NCBI GenBank assembly: GCA_021229015.1
Contig: CM037780.1
Span: forward strand, 64,075,952 to 64,139,951
DNA from: Solen grandis
Lineage: Eukaryota; Mollusca; Bivalvia; Adapedonta; Solenidae
Direction of reading: 5' to 3'
DNA length: 64,000 bases
Under the pieces are notes generated by a model. It was not told the DNA's origin and did not search any database. It saw only the letters and a program-made list of their open reading frames with translations. This document shows, piece by piece, positions 23,491-34,459 of the stretch. Every line of letters starts with the position of its first letter. Position 1 is the first letter of the stretch. The translations under genes were made by a program, and so were the position numbers.

Positions 23491-24678
23491 AATAGGGAAA
23501 AAAACGGTGTGTAAGCAATCGGGTAGCCCACTTGGTAGATCAGTTGCCCTTTAAGCAAAAAGAACCGGTTTCGATATTCAAATTGTTTATGGATAAAAGT
23601 CAATCCGGGAGATCAATGGGATCGAGTATGTGCCCCGTAATTGGCAGGTCGAGCTCTCGTTCGCCGGATGTGACCATAAATACTGCTAAACACTCAGTAT
23701 ACAAGAGTAGTTCAGGGCCTTGTTGTCCATCTCTCTACACTTCTTTGGTGTGATCTCGATCGCAGTGAGCCACACACACACACACACGCATAGAGAAAAA
23801 AACCCTGAAATAGATGAAACGTATTTAAAAATCAATCAAACAAACAATGTACCAGTGTGTGAATCATACACGTACGTTAAATGCACAATTTCCTGGAACG
23901 TGTCACCGTGGATAAGATTTACGAGACAATATGGAAATTTTGCAACAAAAAATGTCTGTTTTAAATGCTTAATCCCTCTATGTATTGAAATACTAGTACA
24001 CACATGTACTTTATTTATAATTTAACCAAACAAAATAAAAAATATATACACCATAATTTTGATGTATGACCCCTTTATGCCATTCAAGTAATGGTATTAA
24101 TGAAATCCTCAACTTAGTCTTGTGATTCAATCCGTTAAAAAAATATGAAATTCAAATGGTATTTAACCATTAGTTAACCATTAGTTTGCCCTGACGCAAA
24201 CGCAAGATAAGCTTAGCTAAAAAAACAAAACAACAACTGGCCAACAGCGACCGTTTTGTCCAATTCTGAAGATGCTGCCGAGGGTAATGATGATAGCAAT
24301 ATAATCCATTCGTGATTGATTTGTTCACGCCGAGAAACAAAAGGCGCTTTGGGAGAAGAGAATGCTAATTAAAACAGAATTAGAGTCACAAAGTCGGATG
24401 TAGTGTTACTAAGTGAATATTCGTTGGATGATGAAACTTATCAATTTTTCATTTTTTATCTGAATTTCTGCTAGATAATTGCATGAACCTATGAGTTTGA
24501 CAATCTAACATTTCGTCGCTTATCTGCGTTAATTAATTACAGAATTTCCAATTTAGCCTCAAACACTTTGATGTTATGTAATAATCATGGGAAATAATCT
24601 AGGGTATAGTTCTGTATTTTCCATAAAACACGATTATGACAGTTATATGACGCAATAACGTATTTTTAAAAGGCTATA
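23491..24678. other. Non-coding stretch, with a less repetitive part at 24240-24640
   Basis: A degraded tRNA-like head may lie at about 23520-23580. A CA run is at about 23770-23790. The part at 24240-24640 has no recognisable repeat and contains several ATTA-core words (tgctaattaaaa, gttaattaattac). It could be a conserved regulatory segment, but the sequence alone cannot show that. Confidence 0.3.
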
Positions 24679-24956
24679 GGGGCCGCCGTGGCCAAGCGGT
24701 TACAGTCGTGGACTACAAATCTTTCAGCCCCTCACCGCTGTGGGTTCGATTCCCGGTAGGGACTTCGGATTTTTCATGTGAGGAAGCCTTCCAGCTGGCT
24801 TGGTAGGTCGGTGGTTCTACCCGGGTACCTCTGTGTACTCGGGGTCTTCCTCCATCTGTAATTAGCTGGACGTCGCTATATGACTGAAATACTATCGCAG
24901 CGACGGTAAATCCCGATACAACAGCAAAAAAAAAAAGAAAAAAAAAAAAAAAAAGG
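24679..24956 (+). repeat. tRNA-derived SINE, family A, full length
   Basis: The head looks like a class II tRNA (box A 'TGGCCAAGCGGTTACAGTCG', long variable arm, box B 'GGGTTCGATTCCC'). The body holds 'ccttccagctggcttgg', 'ggttctacccgggtacc', 'cttcctccatctgtaat' and 'tggacgtcgctatatgactg', and the 3' end is an A-rich tail. Partial copies are at 10048-10235 (minus), about 20680-20805 (plus) and perhaps 48478-48580 (minus). Confidence 0.85.
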
Positions 24957-25735
24957 CTATTATAACAATTCGAGATTCAACGTGATACAAATAGTAAACC
25001 CAGTGCATGTTCACAAACCAGTCCACTGATTGACACTATAATAATAATAATAATAAATAATAATAATGAATAAAAAAATTAAAAACCGTTCGAATGGAAT
25101 GCAGAGTTTATATAAACATTGTAGACAAATATAACAAGGAAGATATGCGGTGTTGATGGGGATTTAAGTATAAGAGAATGTAGAACGGTTATATGTTGTG
25201 CGAACATCCTAGGAAGTCAAAAAAGCCACCGTAAACATTGGAGTAAAGCGCACCGTCTTGACGGTATATGAAGACTGTAATGTACTTCAGTTATTTATAT
25301 CAAGTAAGGTGAAAAAGTTTTATGAAAATTTCGTGAATACGAAGCATATGTCTCAGCTATGTGGAAACGCACTTTCGGATCCAACGCAGCATGGAGTTTG
25401 CGGTTTATTTTTGATTTTAGTCATTAGAAAGTGACTTTATCGCTCTTGGAATCTTCACAAAATTAACAAATTGATGCTTAATTAATATATTATTAGTATG
25501 AAGATGGATAACAGTGGTGCTAATGGGTTTTTTTATTGCCCCTTCGACAGTATTTTAGTCATTTTGAGACACATATAGTGTTGCTACACACACTGCAGTT
25601 TCACGCCATAGACATGAGGCATGTCACATTATCATGACAACGGGCAAACCAGTCCTAGAATGCCTATCACGTGCCAAGCATGGAGGCTACCAGTAACATT
25701 TATTTCTAACGGCTTTGGTATGTCGTGGCTGGTAC
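24957..25735. other. Non-coding stretch with an ATA/TAA tract
   Basis: An ATAATA run is at about 25035-25066. The rest shows no gene; the part from about 25620 is distantly related to the region upstream of 23066. Confidence 0.5.
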
Positions 25736-25926
25736 AAATAATTGACACAGCTGTGATACACGTTGCTAATATTGATAGTGAAGACGTTGACCATAACAAA
25801 CGCGATTATGACGATGATGCTGATGAGAGGTGATGAAGTAGTGATGAAAATGTTTGTAACGGTCGATCATTTATCAGTCGTGGCTGGAACCCGAAATGCG
25901 TAAGTTTGTGACATATCAACGCACTT
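25736..25926 (+). repeat. ~200-bp duplicated segment, copy 2, cut by the assembly gap
   Basis: It is almost identical to 23066-23276 and ends in 'cgcactt' directly at the N run. The open frame at 25621-25833 lies across it and is not a gene. Confidence 0.9.
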
Positions 25927-26026
25927 NNNNNNNNNNNNNNNNNNNNNNNNNNNNNNNNNNNNNNNNNNNNNNNNNNNNNNNNNNNNNNNNNNNNNNNNNN
26001 NNNNNNNNNNNNNNNNNNNNNNNNNN
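25927..26026. other. Assembly gap (100 N)
   Basis: Exactly 100 Ns, a common placeholder for a gap of unknown size. Order and distance across it should not be trusted. Confidence 0.99.
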
Positions 26027-26329
26027 ATATTATATTACTGGTAAATAAATGAAGGTCGTTAAAAAGAAATATGAAAATTACAGAATGATAACACGATCAA
26101 GGTTGATATATCTGACATGCAGGACAGACTCGAATGATTTTAACATTCTGCTGAGACTGACATGCTTGTAACCAAGACAACTGCTGGCGTGTCCTAGTCA
26201 AGAACTTGCGATTTACAAATATATATGGGAAGAAAATGGCAAACCATACAAGTATAAATTAGTAGGAAAACATGAAACGTAGGCGTTTATGTACACACAT
26301 CATTAAAAAAAAATAAAATAAAAAAATAA

Positions 26330-26412
26330 AATAAAAAAAAAATATATATATATAATATATATAAATAATAATATATATATATATATATATATTATATTAT
26401 ATATATATAACT
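26330..26412 (+). repeat. (AT)n-rich low-complexity tract
   Basis: It consists of A-runs, then AT dinucleotides with short breaks. Confidence 0.9.
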
Positions 26413-26602
26413 AGTAAACAAATAAATGAAATATTTCTCTCTTTTTATTTCATTTTTGTCAATTTCGAAAAGTAATCTTTCATAATTTATTTTTACTTCG
26501 AATATCTGAAAAACATATCCAGTTACTGCCATTTCAACCTGTGTTTTACAATGATCAATAATTAAAATAATAAACTCTTACACCCAACCACAAAATAAAG
26601 AC

Positions 26603-27740
26603 AAGAGCTGTCAGAGGACAGCACACTCGACTATTCAAAATGCTTGTTGGTAAATCAAATGAAATCTATTGCAATTCTTGCCCTTCACATACTCTGTACA
26701 TAATAATAGTCAAAAATGATATACCTTGATAGTCTGATACCCTTTAATATTTTTATGAAGCTTAAAAAATCAATCCCATGCCTAGTTACTGAGACATAAG
26801 TATAATAACACTGCATGCAAAACTTTAACCAAAAATCTAAGCAAGAAAAGGGCCATAATTTGCATAAAATTCAGTCCAAAAGTTATCCTCCTTGGTTTTC
26901 TGATGCTCCTGAAGACACTCCTTAACTTTCTAGTCAATTCCACAAGCAAATTTCTGAGATATAAGCTGAATAGTAGCTTCAATGCAAAAATTTAACCGAA
27001 ATTCTAAGTTAAAAGGGGTCATAATTTTTAATATATTCCATCAAGTGCTATCTTCCTTTATAGTATGATACCCCTAAACATATTAAAGATGTTTCAAATC
27101 AATCGCATGCCTGGATACTAAGATATAAGCATGAGAGTATCTTGCATGCAAGACTTTAACCAAAATTTCTAAGTTAAAAAGGGGCCATAATTTGTAACAT
27201 ATTCTATCAAGAGTTATCTACCATGAAAGTATGATACTCATAAACATATTAAAGATGTTTCAAATCAATTGCATGCCTGGATACTGACATATAAGCATGA
27301 GAGTATCTTGCATGCAAAACTTTAACCAAAATTTCTAAGTTAAAAAGGGGCCATAATTTGTAATATATCCATAAAGAGTTATCTACCATGGTTGTTGATG
27401 CCCCTAAACATATTCAAAACTTTCAATCAATACCATGAATGGTTATGAATACAAATGATTAGCTTGCACGCAAAACTTACCAATTTCTATACATGCAAAC
27501 TTTAACCAAAATTTCTAAGTTAAAAAGGGGTCATAATTCATATAATATTCAGTCAAGAGTTATCTACCTGCGTACTGATACCCTGAATATTTTTAAAACT
27601 TTAAAAGTCAACACCATAAATGGTTATTGAGATATAAAGTTGATAGTAACTTGCATGCAAAACTTTAAACAAAAGCTGCAACGTCAACGCTGACGCCAGG
27701 GCGACTACAATAGCTCTCATATTCTTTGAATAGTCGAGCT
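26603..27740 (+). mobile_element. Tandem-core (pearl-like) element, ~165-bp monomers
   Basis: The lead-in 'acaagag' is followed by a perfect hairpin (gctgtc-agag-gacagc, 26607-26622) and the motif 'ctcgactattcaaa'. About six monomers follow, each with 'gcaaaactttaaccaaaatt' then 'ggggccataatttg' (26813, 26981, 27147, 27310, about 27485, 27654). The end carries 'tttgaatagtcgag', the exact reverse complement of the 5' motif, inside an agctc/gagct hairpin. The minus-strand open frame at 26782-26982 is monomer sequence. Confidence 0.8.
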
Positions 27741-28910
27741 AATAATAAAAAAAGGATCAATTCCATCAAACTTTTAAGCAATTTATAATCTTAAAGACTA
27801 CCAGAAATGGAAAGGCAATTTGTCTGCTCCCAAATACAACAGTGTTAGCTGTTAAGGAATTAGAGTAGGCAGGCATCATACTGTGGTTAAATGAAGTATA
27901 ATACACAGATGATACACAACACGCATCTCACCTCATCTGCCTCTTGTATTGTCTAAAATCCAGTAATTAAATGATATATTAACCAATTAAGGTTATTTCC
28001 AAGTATGGTCCTCGCAAATCCATTATTGAGGATAATACAGTGAAAATAAAGGTTACTGGTAAACTTACTATCTGAAACTGCTAATTCTGTGAGTGGGGCC
28101 ATTACAATCCCATTTCATTCCAACACTACCAACAAGGGAAATATACAAATATACACAAATTCTTGTGTTCTATGTATGTATAATACTATGATAAAGTCTG
28201 GCATTCTACAGTCATTCTTAATTTATTCTAGCACTATTTTAGACTAAACTGATATTTTAAATTTAAAAGCAAAGTCAGTTAAAATATAAATAAATTCATA
28301 ATTGATATTTTTTATAAGAAAATTAGAAACACATGTGAAACAATCATAAAATGAATAATGATAATGGGATATCTAAGAACATTTTGTCAAAATTATCATT
28401 TGAAAAAAATTCCATTCACCATCATCATTTTCATCATAAATGATGTAAGAATAAAAAATATAAGAAGATGATAATAATAATGAATAAGGAATAACCAAAA
28501 AACTGAAACTAGCATGTCTTAAAATCTTTTTTAATGGGTTACAGGAATCATGTACATCTAATAAAGGGAGGTTATAAAGATAAATCTCTGATTCCAGACT
28601 GTTCCTGTATCTCAACCTAGAAATTCACCCAGTAGAAACTGTACAAACTCTACTAGAAATAAATGGGGGAAAAAACTCTTAAAATAAAAAAGTCAACTGT
28701 TTTGGCATAAAAGCTTTTTAAATTTGTTGAGAGAAAAAAAAATAGTGGATATTATGTTGTTTTTTTTCTTCAAGCTAGATCAAACTGCAAAATCACATAA
28801 TTATAACCTGGACAAATGAGGCATGTTGTGAACACTGCAGATGCCTGCATTGCTTTTTTATAAGCATTACCCACATTTCTTTTTCTTCCACGTTGAATTT
28901 TCTCATTTAA
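27741..28910. other. Non-coding stretch
   Basis: AT-rich, no exon supported. A minus-strand AATAAA lies near 28212-28217 and could serve the coiled-coil gene, but nothing ties it to that. The minus-strand open frame at 28373-28615 is not recognisable. Confidence 0.4.
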
Positions 28911-29144
28911 CCCTTTCCCTCATAGAGGACACCATGAAAAGACCTATGCGAACAGCATAAAACCAGATCAGCCTGCGAGTAACTCGCAGGCTGATCAGGT
29001 TTTATGCTGTTCGCTGCTCCTCAGTGGTCTGGTAATGAGGATTTTACAATTAAATTTGGTAAGGTTTAACTGTGGTTTTCTGCAGATCAGGCTTTATGTG
29101 GTACCTATTGAGTGCGTCAAAATGAGTCTATATGAGGGAAAGGG
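28911..29144 (+). mobile_element. TTAA MITE family F1, copy 1
   Basis: A 234-bp element with ends CCCTTTCCCTCATA / TATGAGGGAAAGGG, flanked by TTAA on both sides. A long internal palindrome reads gcgaacagcataaaacc... on one arm and its complement on the other, with centre 'gcgagtaactcgc'. TTAA duplication and CCC-starting ends point to piggyBac-type mobilisation. The element codes for nothing. Confidence 0.85.
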
Positions 29145-29342
29145 TTAAATGTACTTTTGCAAGCAATTGTTTTTCTTCACTGATAAATTTACCAGAGGCT
29201 CGGTTAATAACATTTTCATGAACTCATTTAGTAAAATTTGATATGAAATAACAATTTATGTCAGATCCCATATATGTGTTACTCTGGAAATGTATATGAA
29301 CAAGTTCTGCTGGGTGGGTCAATGTTGAAAGGGACAGGGGGG

Positions 29343-29402
29343 TCAGTGTGGGGTATACCAACTCACAAAGTCACTTGTGTACATGAAGTCAGGGCAGAAC
29401 AC
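29343..29402 (-). CDS. Coiled-coil protein, possible terminal exon
   Basis: A good acceptor (tgtttgttgcccacag) precedes a 20-codon open stretch. It continues the phase of the exon ending at 30900 and reads VFCPDFMYTSDFVSWYTPH then stop. An alternative is a 36-nt microexon ending at a strong donor (GTGAGT) after TSDF, with the gene continuing beyond. I do not recognise the sequence. The intron it implies (29403-30899) holds a tandem-core element. Support is splice signal and phase only. Confidence 0.4.
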   Translation of the reverse strand: MFCPDFMYTSDFVSWYTPH

Positions 29403-29485
29403 CTGTGGGCAACAAACACACATCAACAATGAATTCCTCAAACACAATAGGCTTTGTGCAACTTTCACTATTTTATAAAAAAAAT

Positions 29486-30221
29486 CAAGAGGGCCATGAT
29501 GGCCCTGGTTCGCTCACCTGAGAACAAGATATTAGTGGAAGGAAAAGAAACAGCTTATGTTATAGTGAAAATGGGCTCTGCCCTCTGCAAGCCATAAATC
29601 GAGTGAGTACTTTTGGACAAAAGGAATTTTCAAATTTGTACTATATACATATAAGGAAAATGGGCTTAGTTCCCTGGCGGCCATGTTTTTCAATAGATCA
29701 AAATAATTTTAACAATCTTGGTAAAGAGTGACCCAAGGTACATCTGTGCAAAATAACTTTGAAATCCAGCCAGCATTTTTGGAGAAGATTTTTGCAGTTT
29801 TTAATAGACACATATAAGGAAAACAGGCTCCGCCCCCTAACGGCCATGATTTTCAAAGGATCAAATTAATTTGAACAATCTTGGTAGAGAGTGACCCAAG
29901 GAACCTCTGTGCCAATTAACTTTGAAATCTGGCCAGTAGTTTTGGAGGAAAAGATTTTCAAAATTTTCATATTTTTTTTCTTTCTATTGCAATGGCAACC
30001 AGATTTCTCATGGAATAAAATAATTTGAACAACTTTGAAAGGACATCACCCAAGGAACATTCCTGTGAAGTTTCATCAAAACTGGCCCAGTGGTTAAGGA
30101 GGAGATGTTGTTTAAAGAAAATTGACACAGGTTGCATGCACGGACTGACGCACGGACACCGCACGCCGGACAAAAGGCAATCACAATGGCTCACCATGAG
30201 CACGTTGTGTTCAGGTATGTT
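29486..30221 (+). mobile_element. Tandem-core (pearl-like) element with GGCC hairpin head
   Basis: 'atcaag' leads into a hairpin (agggccatgatggccct, 29490-29506), then 'ggttcgctcacctgag'. About three monomers of ~163 bp follow ('cggccatg', 'aacaatcttggtagagagtg', 'acccaaggaacctctgtg'; near 29656, 29819 and 29980). Then come 'cacggactgacgcacggac' and a 3' hairpin gagcac-gtt-gtgttc followed by 'caggtatgtt', a decayed complement of the 5' 'gctcacctg'. The open frames at 29967-30237 are element sequence. Confidence 0.75.
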
Positions 30222-30899
30222 AAAAAAAAAAATTTAAAAAAAAGATTTTCTTCTGATATCATAATTTGCATCTAGACCAGAAAATAACTACTTGCATCTA
30301 TGTAGACATCAATTTAATAGATCTACTATTTACTAGGTTTAAAGATCTTGATAAGCAAACATATGCTTTTGATCTATTTTTTTATTCCTTGTATGAAATG
30401 CCATAAACATATATATCAAGAAACAGAATATGTTTTATCTAATGTACTAAGTTTTCTTGCAAAACCACAAAGGGACATAGCTGAAGCAAGAATATTTTAC
30501 ACATCTTTCTAAGTACCTCATTTTAAGCAATATATTTTCAATCCTATGATAGAATTCAGCTTTAAAATAATAGAAAAATTCAATATATTAAGTGACAAAG
30601 ACAATCTATATATTTACAGAGACAATACTGTAACAACATGACCTCACTATAGAGACCACCTCAGATTTAAGACCACCTCACTAATGAGGCCACTGTTTAA
30701 ACTGGGACAATTCCCTCTATTTACTGTATACCTAGATAATCAGGCCAGCTCATTATTAAGACCAGATGTCCCATTCACAAAAGTGGTCATCCAACAGAGG
30801 ATTGGCAGTCATACAAAACAATATGACTTGTGTTCTAAATGTCCTGTCCAGTCCTGGATGACAAGACACCAGACAGACAGATGGACAGTCAGATCATAC
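30222..30899. other. Intron sequence with a degraded dispersed repeat
   Basis: 'gacctcactatagagaccac', 'aatgaggccactgtttaaac' and similar words (about 30630-30760) resemble repeat fragments near 47970-48120. No exon was seen. The plus-strand open frames 30684-31048 overlap this and the antisense of an exon. Confidence 0.4.
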
Positions 30900-31025
30900 C
30901 TCCTTCAGTGACTCCAAATCTTCCTTCAGGCTGCGGTTCTCCGCCTCCATGGGACCAAACTTTGTACGTGCCAGCTCCATGGCTTCCTTGGCAACCAGGA
31001 TCTCTTGTCGTAATGAATCCTTGTC
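30900..31025 (-). CDS. Coiled-coil protein, exon 6 of those visible
   Basis: A 126-nt exon (42 codons, phase 0 to phase 0) between acceptor 'ggcatttcag' and donor GTATGA. It encodes DKDSLRQEILVAKEAMELA and on to NRSLKEDLESLKE, a charged, Leu-spaced heptad pattern of a parallel coiled coil. The overlapping open frames on the plus strand (30839-31048) and in another minus frame (30889-31146) are shadows. Confidence 0.8.
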
Positions 31026-31495
31026 CTGAAATGCCAGTGTGTGGATGATTTATCGGATTTAGATGATAATGTGTACATACAGGTTCATAAGTCACCTCAA
31101 TGTTTCTAAGACATAAAAATTTGTTTTGTTTATAAACAAATTTCATACAAAAACCATAATTTTTACTATATCATCAGTGGGTATGGTATGCAAATGATAG
31201 AATTTGCATATAATATTAGAGTTAATTTAAACTGATGACCAGTCAAGTATGGACATCAGTATTTATATAACCAATTTCTTAAAGCTAAAAAAATTATTAG
31301 TTGATTGTTCCATATCCCTGAAGTTCTTTTATTCTATATAAAAAAATATACCTGCTGTTATTTTCCTGCTATTATATCTTGTGAAGTGGGAATGGATTTT
31401 AACAAAACTTTGACAAAATAAAACAAATACAGTGATCATCAATGTAATATTAATTCATTTATCTACAGAACGTAACAATGTCAAAAATGGCTAAC

Positions 31496-31640
31496 CTTTT
31501 TAAGACGCGTGTTTTCATTCTCAAGAAGTGACAGAGCATCGGTGGTCTGCTCAAGCAGTTTACTACGTTTGAGGTTCTCTGTCTCAGCCACCTGGTGTTG
31601 TGCCTGCAGGGACCGTAAGGCATAGTCCAGCTTGTCTATC
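31496..31640 (-). CDS. Coiled-coil protein, exon 5 of those visible
   Basis: A 145-nt exon (phase 2 in, phase 0 out) from acceptor 'ctgaattctgcag' to donor GTTAGC. It completes the split Arg codon of exon 4 and reads RIDKLDYALRSLQAQHQVAE then NLKRSKLLEQTTDALSLLEN, with clear a/d Leu spacing. The intron just upstream starts with a degenerate ~25-bp tandem that runs up to the acceptor, and the reading frame stays open through it (see 31641-31835). Confidence 0.82.
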
Positions 31641-31835
31641 CTGCAGAATTCAGGGGGAGACAAATATGTAAAATTCAAGGGAAAACAAATATGTAAATTC
31701 AGGGGCAGATAAATATAGTATTTCAAGACAAGACAAGTATACAAATTCATGGGCAGACAAATATGTAAATTCAGGGGAAAGTAAATATGTAAATTCAAAG
31801 GGAGACAAATATGTAAATTCAGTTGAAGACAAATA
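31641..31835 (-). repeat. ~24-25-bp minisatellite abutting the exon 5 acceptor
   Basis: About eight degenerate units of 'acatatttgtctccccctgaatt' type (minus strand). The last merges with the acceptor 'ccctgaattctgcag'. Each unit carries a pyrimidine-rich stretch. The frame remains open from exon 5 up to about 31798. Confidence 0.8.
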
Positions 31836-32728
31836 CATTTTAGAGGAATGAGAGATTCTCATTGTTCATTTTGCTTATTTTTTATTATTTCAAATATGCA
31901 TTACAATCCTGTTTGACGAAAAGAGACTACTACTGCATACCTGCATTTCTACATTTAGTATAGTCTCTTATCAATTAGTTATCAAAAGAAATATAGTGAT
32001 AAAGAAACATGTATTTAATGCTTTCCTTTCATAAAATGATTATTATATAATGAAGTTCACAATAGATATGCTGTTCCATAGCTACTTAAGCAGATAAAAA
32101 TGACAAGTATAAACATAGCAAATCTATAGCCACACAATAAATTAAACATTAGAAAGATAAATATTATCTAGCACAAAAAAAAAACAAAAAAACAACAACA
32201 ACAAAAAAAAAAAAAAAAAAAAAAACTGACACATTAACTTTTTCAGTCTCAAAATTATCCAAATGTATACTTATTCATCAAAAACTTAAAAAAAAAGTTT
32301 TTCATATTAATGTTATAAAACATATGTCTATCAGTTTTTATTTCTTGCTTTCATTATTTGACTGTCCTTCATTTCTCATAATGTGGTAAGCATAAATCTC
32401 TATTACATGTATAGACAGATTATAAATACTGCATTTTAAAAGAGATCATATATTGCTTTGTTACTTTATTGTAATACAACTTTGCAGGATTTTTCCTAAA
32501 ATAAAATAAACACAACCATATACACAGCGCAAATTAATTATCTAATTTTACTATGCTAGCAAAATATAAGTACCCATATATATTTCTGCAACAGAATACG
32601 TAATTAAGAATAAATCAAATGAAAAATTTGGGAACTGAACATATAAAAGAATAACTGGAATCTGAAGATGTTGATTATCTATTTTTCTAAATCTTATACA
32701 TGTTTAACAAATAATGGAGACAGAATAA
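31836..32728. other. Intron sequence, AT-rich
   Basis: Contains an A-rich low-complexity run (about 32168-32224). No exon or element was recognised. Confidence 0.5.
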
Positions 32729-32891
32729 CAAGAGCACTGTATGCGGATGTCAATTCTCATCTGTAAGAGTTTGTTCTTTTTAAAAAAGGGATATAAATTT
32801 GGTGAAAATGGACCTCAGAGTTATGGCACTTGATGAGAATGTATCCATTGTGATAGTGAACAAGTATGTGAAGTTTGATGAAAGAAGTATA

Positions 32892-32987
32892 GGTTAGTTC
32901 ATAGTTACCTTTAACCACACAATATAGTCACAAGGGCAGGGTCTGAGTGACTATGTCGTGTAGTTAAAGGGCAACTATGAACTAACC
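32892..32987 (+). mobile_element. 96-bp near-perfect palindromic MITE
   Basis: The ends ggttagttcatagttacctt and its complement (aagggcaactatgaactaacc) form a stem covering most of the length. The flanks are TA on both sides (32890-32891 and 32988-32989), suggesting a TA target as in mariner-type elements. Confidence 0.65.
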
Positions 32988-32990
32988 TAT

Positions 32991-33167
32991 TTAGCACATG
33001 GCATTTTCCTTCCACAGAGACTAAACTTCACAAAAGTGTGAGTTATGTGGTTGCATAGTCCACACTTATTGATTTTTATAAAAGTATTGGACTACGCATC
33101 ATAGTCGAAAATGATTATTAACAAATACCAGCACTTGACTGGACGAGAGAAAAATGCCATGTGCTAA
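32991..33167 (+). mobile_element. 177-bp TIR element
   Basis: It starts 'ttagcacatggcattttcc' and ends 'gaaaaatgccatgtgctaa', inverted repeats of about 18-19 bp. It lies directly next to the 96-bp palindrome. No coding capacity. The two could also be parts of one composite insertion. Confidence 0.65.
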
Positions 33168-33726
33168 AGTTTAATAGTTATGGCCAAGGTTAAAGTTTTT
33201 CAACACCACGACACCAACAACGTCGACACTAGAGTGATGGCAATACTTTTTTTCTTGGAGAAACAGACAAACTAAAAACGTGTTTGTTTGCCATGAAATT
33301 TATACCTATATATTAAATTATGTAGTTCAAGAAGTACATGATGAAGATCATAACTAGTTGGTTACAAGATACAGTTAAAACCTATTGTTGTTTTGCCCTT
33401 CCAGACATCCTTTTCTGTTCATTGTTTTGCTATATTTTCATAAAATTTCAGCATCAAAATACGAATATAGACAAATATAAATACGTTTACTAAATTACCA
33501 TAAGAGGTTTGGGACAAACTGACCAAACTTAAAGAATGGACTACATGATTGTCTGCCTGATAAATGAACATAGAGATGGATTATGACAAGACAGATTACC
33601 ATGGTGACCAGCATATGCATACATATGCAAGAGTATATACTTGAGTTTAGAAATATAAAAGGCAAAGAGAGATCATAGTGCCACAGTATGTGTAGCTGAG
33701 GTATAGAGCTACGCAGACCAACCCAC

Positions 33727-33824
33727 CTGTCCTGCATTTCCTGTCGCAGCTTGCAGTTTTCTAATTCCAACATCTTCTTCTCATTCTCTGCATCTTCCAG
33801 TGTCCGGATCTTGGACCGATACTC
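33727..33824 (-). CDS. Coiled-coil protein, exon 4 of those visible
   Basis: A 98-nt exon (phase 0 in, phase 2 out) from acceptor 'gatataacag' to donor GTGGGT. It encodes EYRSKIRTLEDAENEKKMLE then LENCKLRQEMQD plus the first two bases of an Arg codon, which exon 5 completes. The charged heptads continue those of exon 3. The longer open frame 33495-33773 runs into intron and is not the protein. Confidence 0.8.
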
Positions 33825-33855
33825 CTGTTATATCACACACATCAAAATAACGTAA

Positions 33856-34051
33856 TACTGTAAAAACATTAATTTTCATTGATATTGAATGTTCGTTGAT
33901 TATGTACCTATTATGTATATTCACAAGTACATTTATTTGTAGATCTATGTTCTAGAAAACCAAGGTCTATATAAGAGACAAGTTTTTGTGATGATTAATA
34001 TTTGAAATCAACGAAAATTAGTGTCCCAGGAAAATTAATGATTGCACAGTA
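33856..34051 (+). mobile_element. 196-bp TIR element, family T, second copy
   Basis: The ends 'tactgtaaaaacattaattt' and 'attaatgattgcacagta' are imperfect inverted repeats, with the same termini as 16644-16845. It lies in an intron of the coiled-coil gene. Confidence 0.6.
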
Positions 34052-34225
34052 ATAAGACAGGACTCAAGCTTTTCACAAACATCCATACAGCTAAATTTTC
34101 ATTCTCCTCAAGGGTATTTTTCTTCTATTTTTCATGGACTGCTTAGTTTTGACTGAAATCTATAAACTAAAATAAATTAAGGCTTAATTAAACATAAAGA
34201 ATTAATATATACTGATACCCATTAT

Positions 34226-34459
34226 CCCTTTCCCTCACAGAGGAAACCATGAAAAGACCTATGCGAACAACATAAAACCAGATCAGCCTGCGAGTAACTC
34301 GCAGGCTGATCAGGTTTTATGCTGTTCGCTGCTCCTCAGTGGTCTGGAAATGAGGATTTTGTAATTAAATTTGGTAAGGTTTGACTGTGGTTTTCTGCAG
34401 ATCAGGCTTTATGTGGTACCTATTGTGTGCGTCAAAATGAGTCTATATGAGGGAAAGGG
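34226..34459 (+). mobile_element. TTAA MITE family F1, copy 2
   Basis: Full-length, with the same ends and internal palindrome as copy 1. The left flank reads TTAT instead of TTAA. Its right terminus is the seed of the 28-bp tandem at 34434-34601. Confidence 0.85.

Larger units (their letters stand above)
32729..33240 (+). repeat. Dispersed repeat split by two small TIR elements
   Basis: It starts 'aacaagagcactgtatgcgg' and reads through 'gtgaagtttgatgaaagaag' to about 32889. It resumes after 33167 with 'agtttaatagttatggccaa' and ends near 'gacactagagtgatggcaat'. The two inserted elements lie between the halves. Confidence 0.55.
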
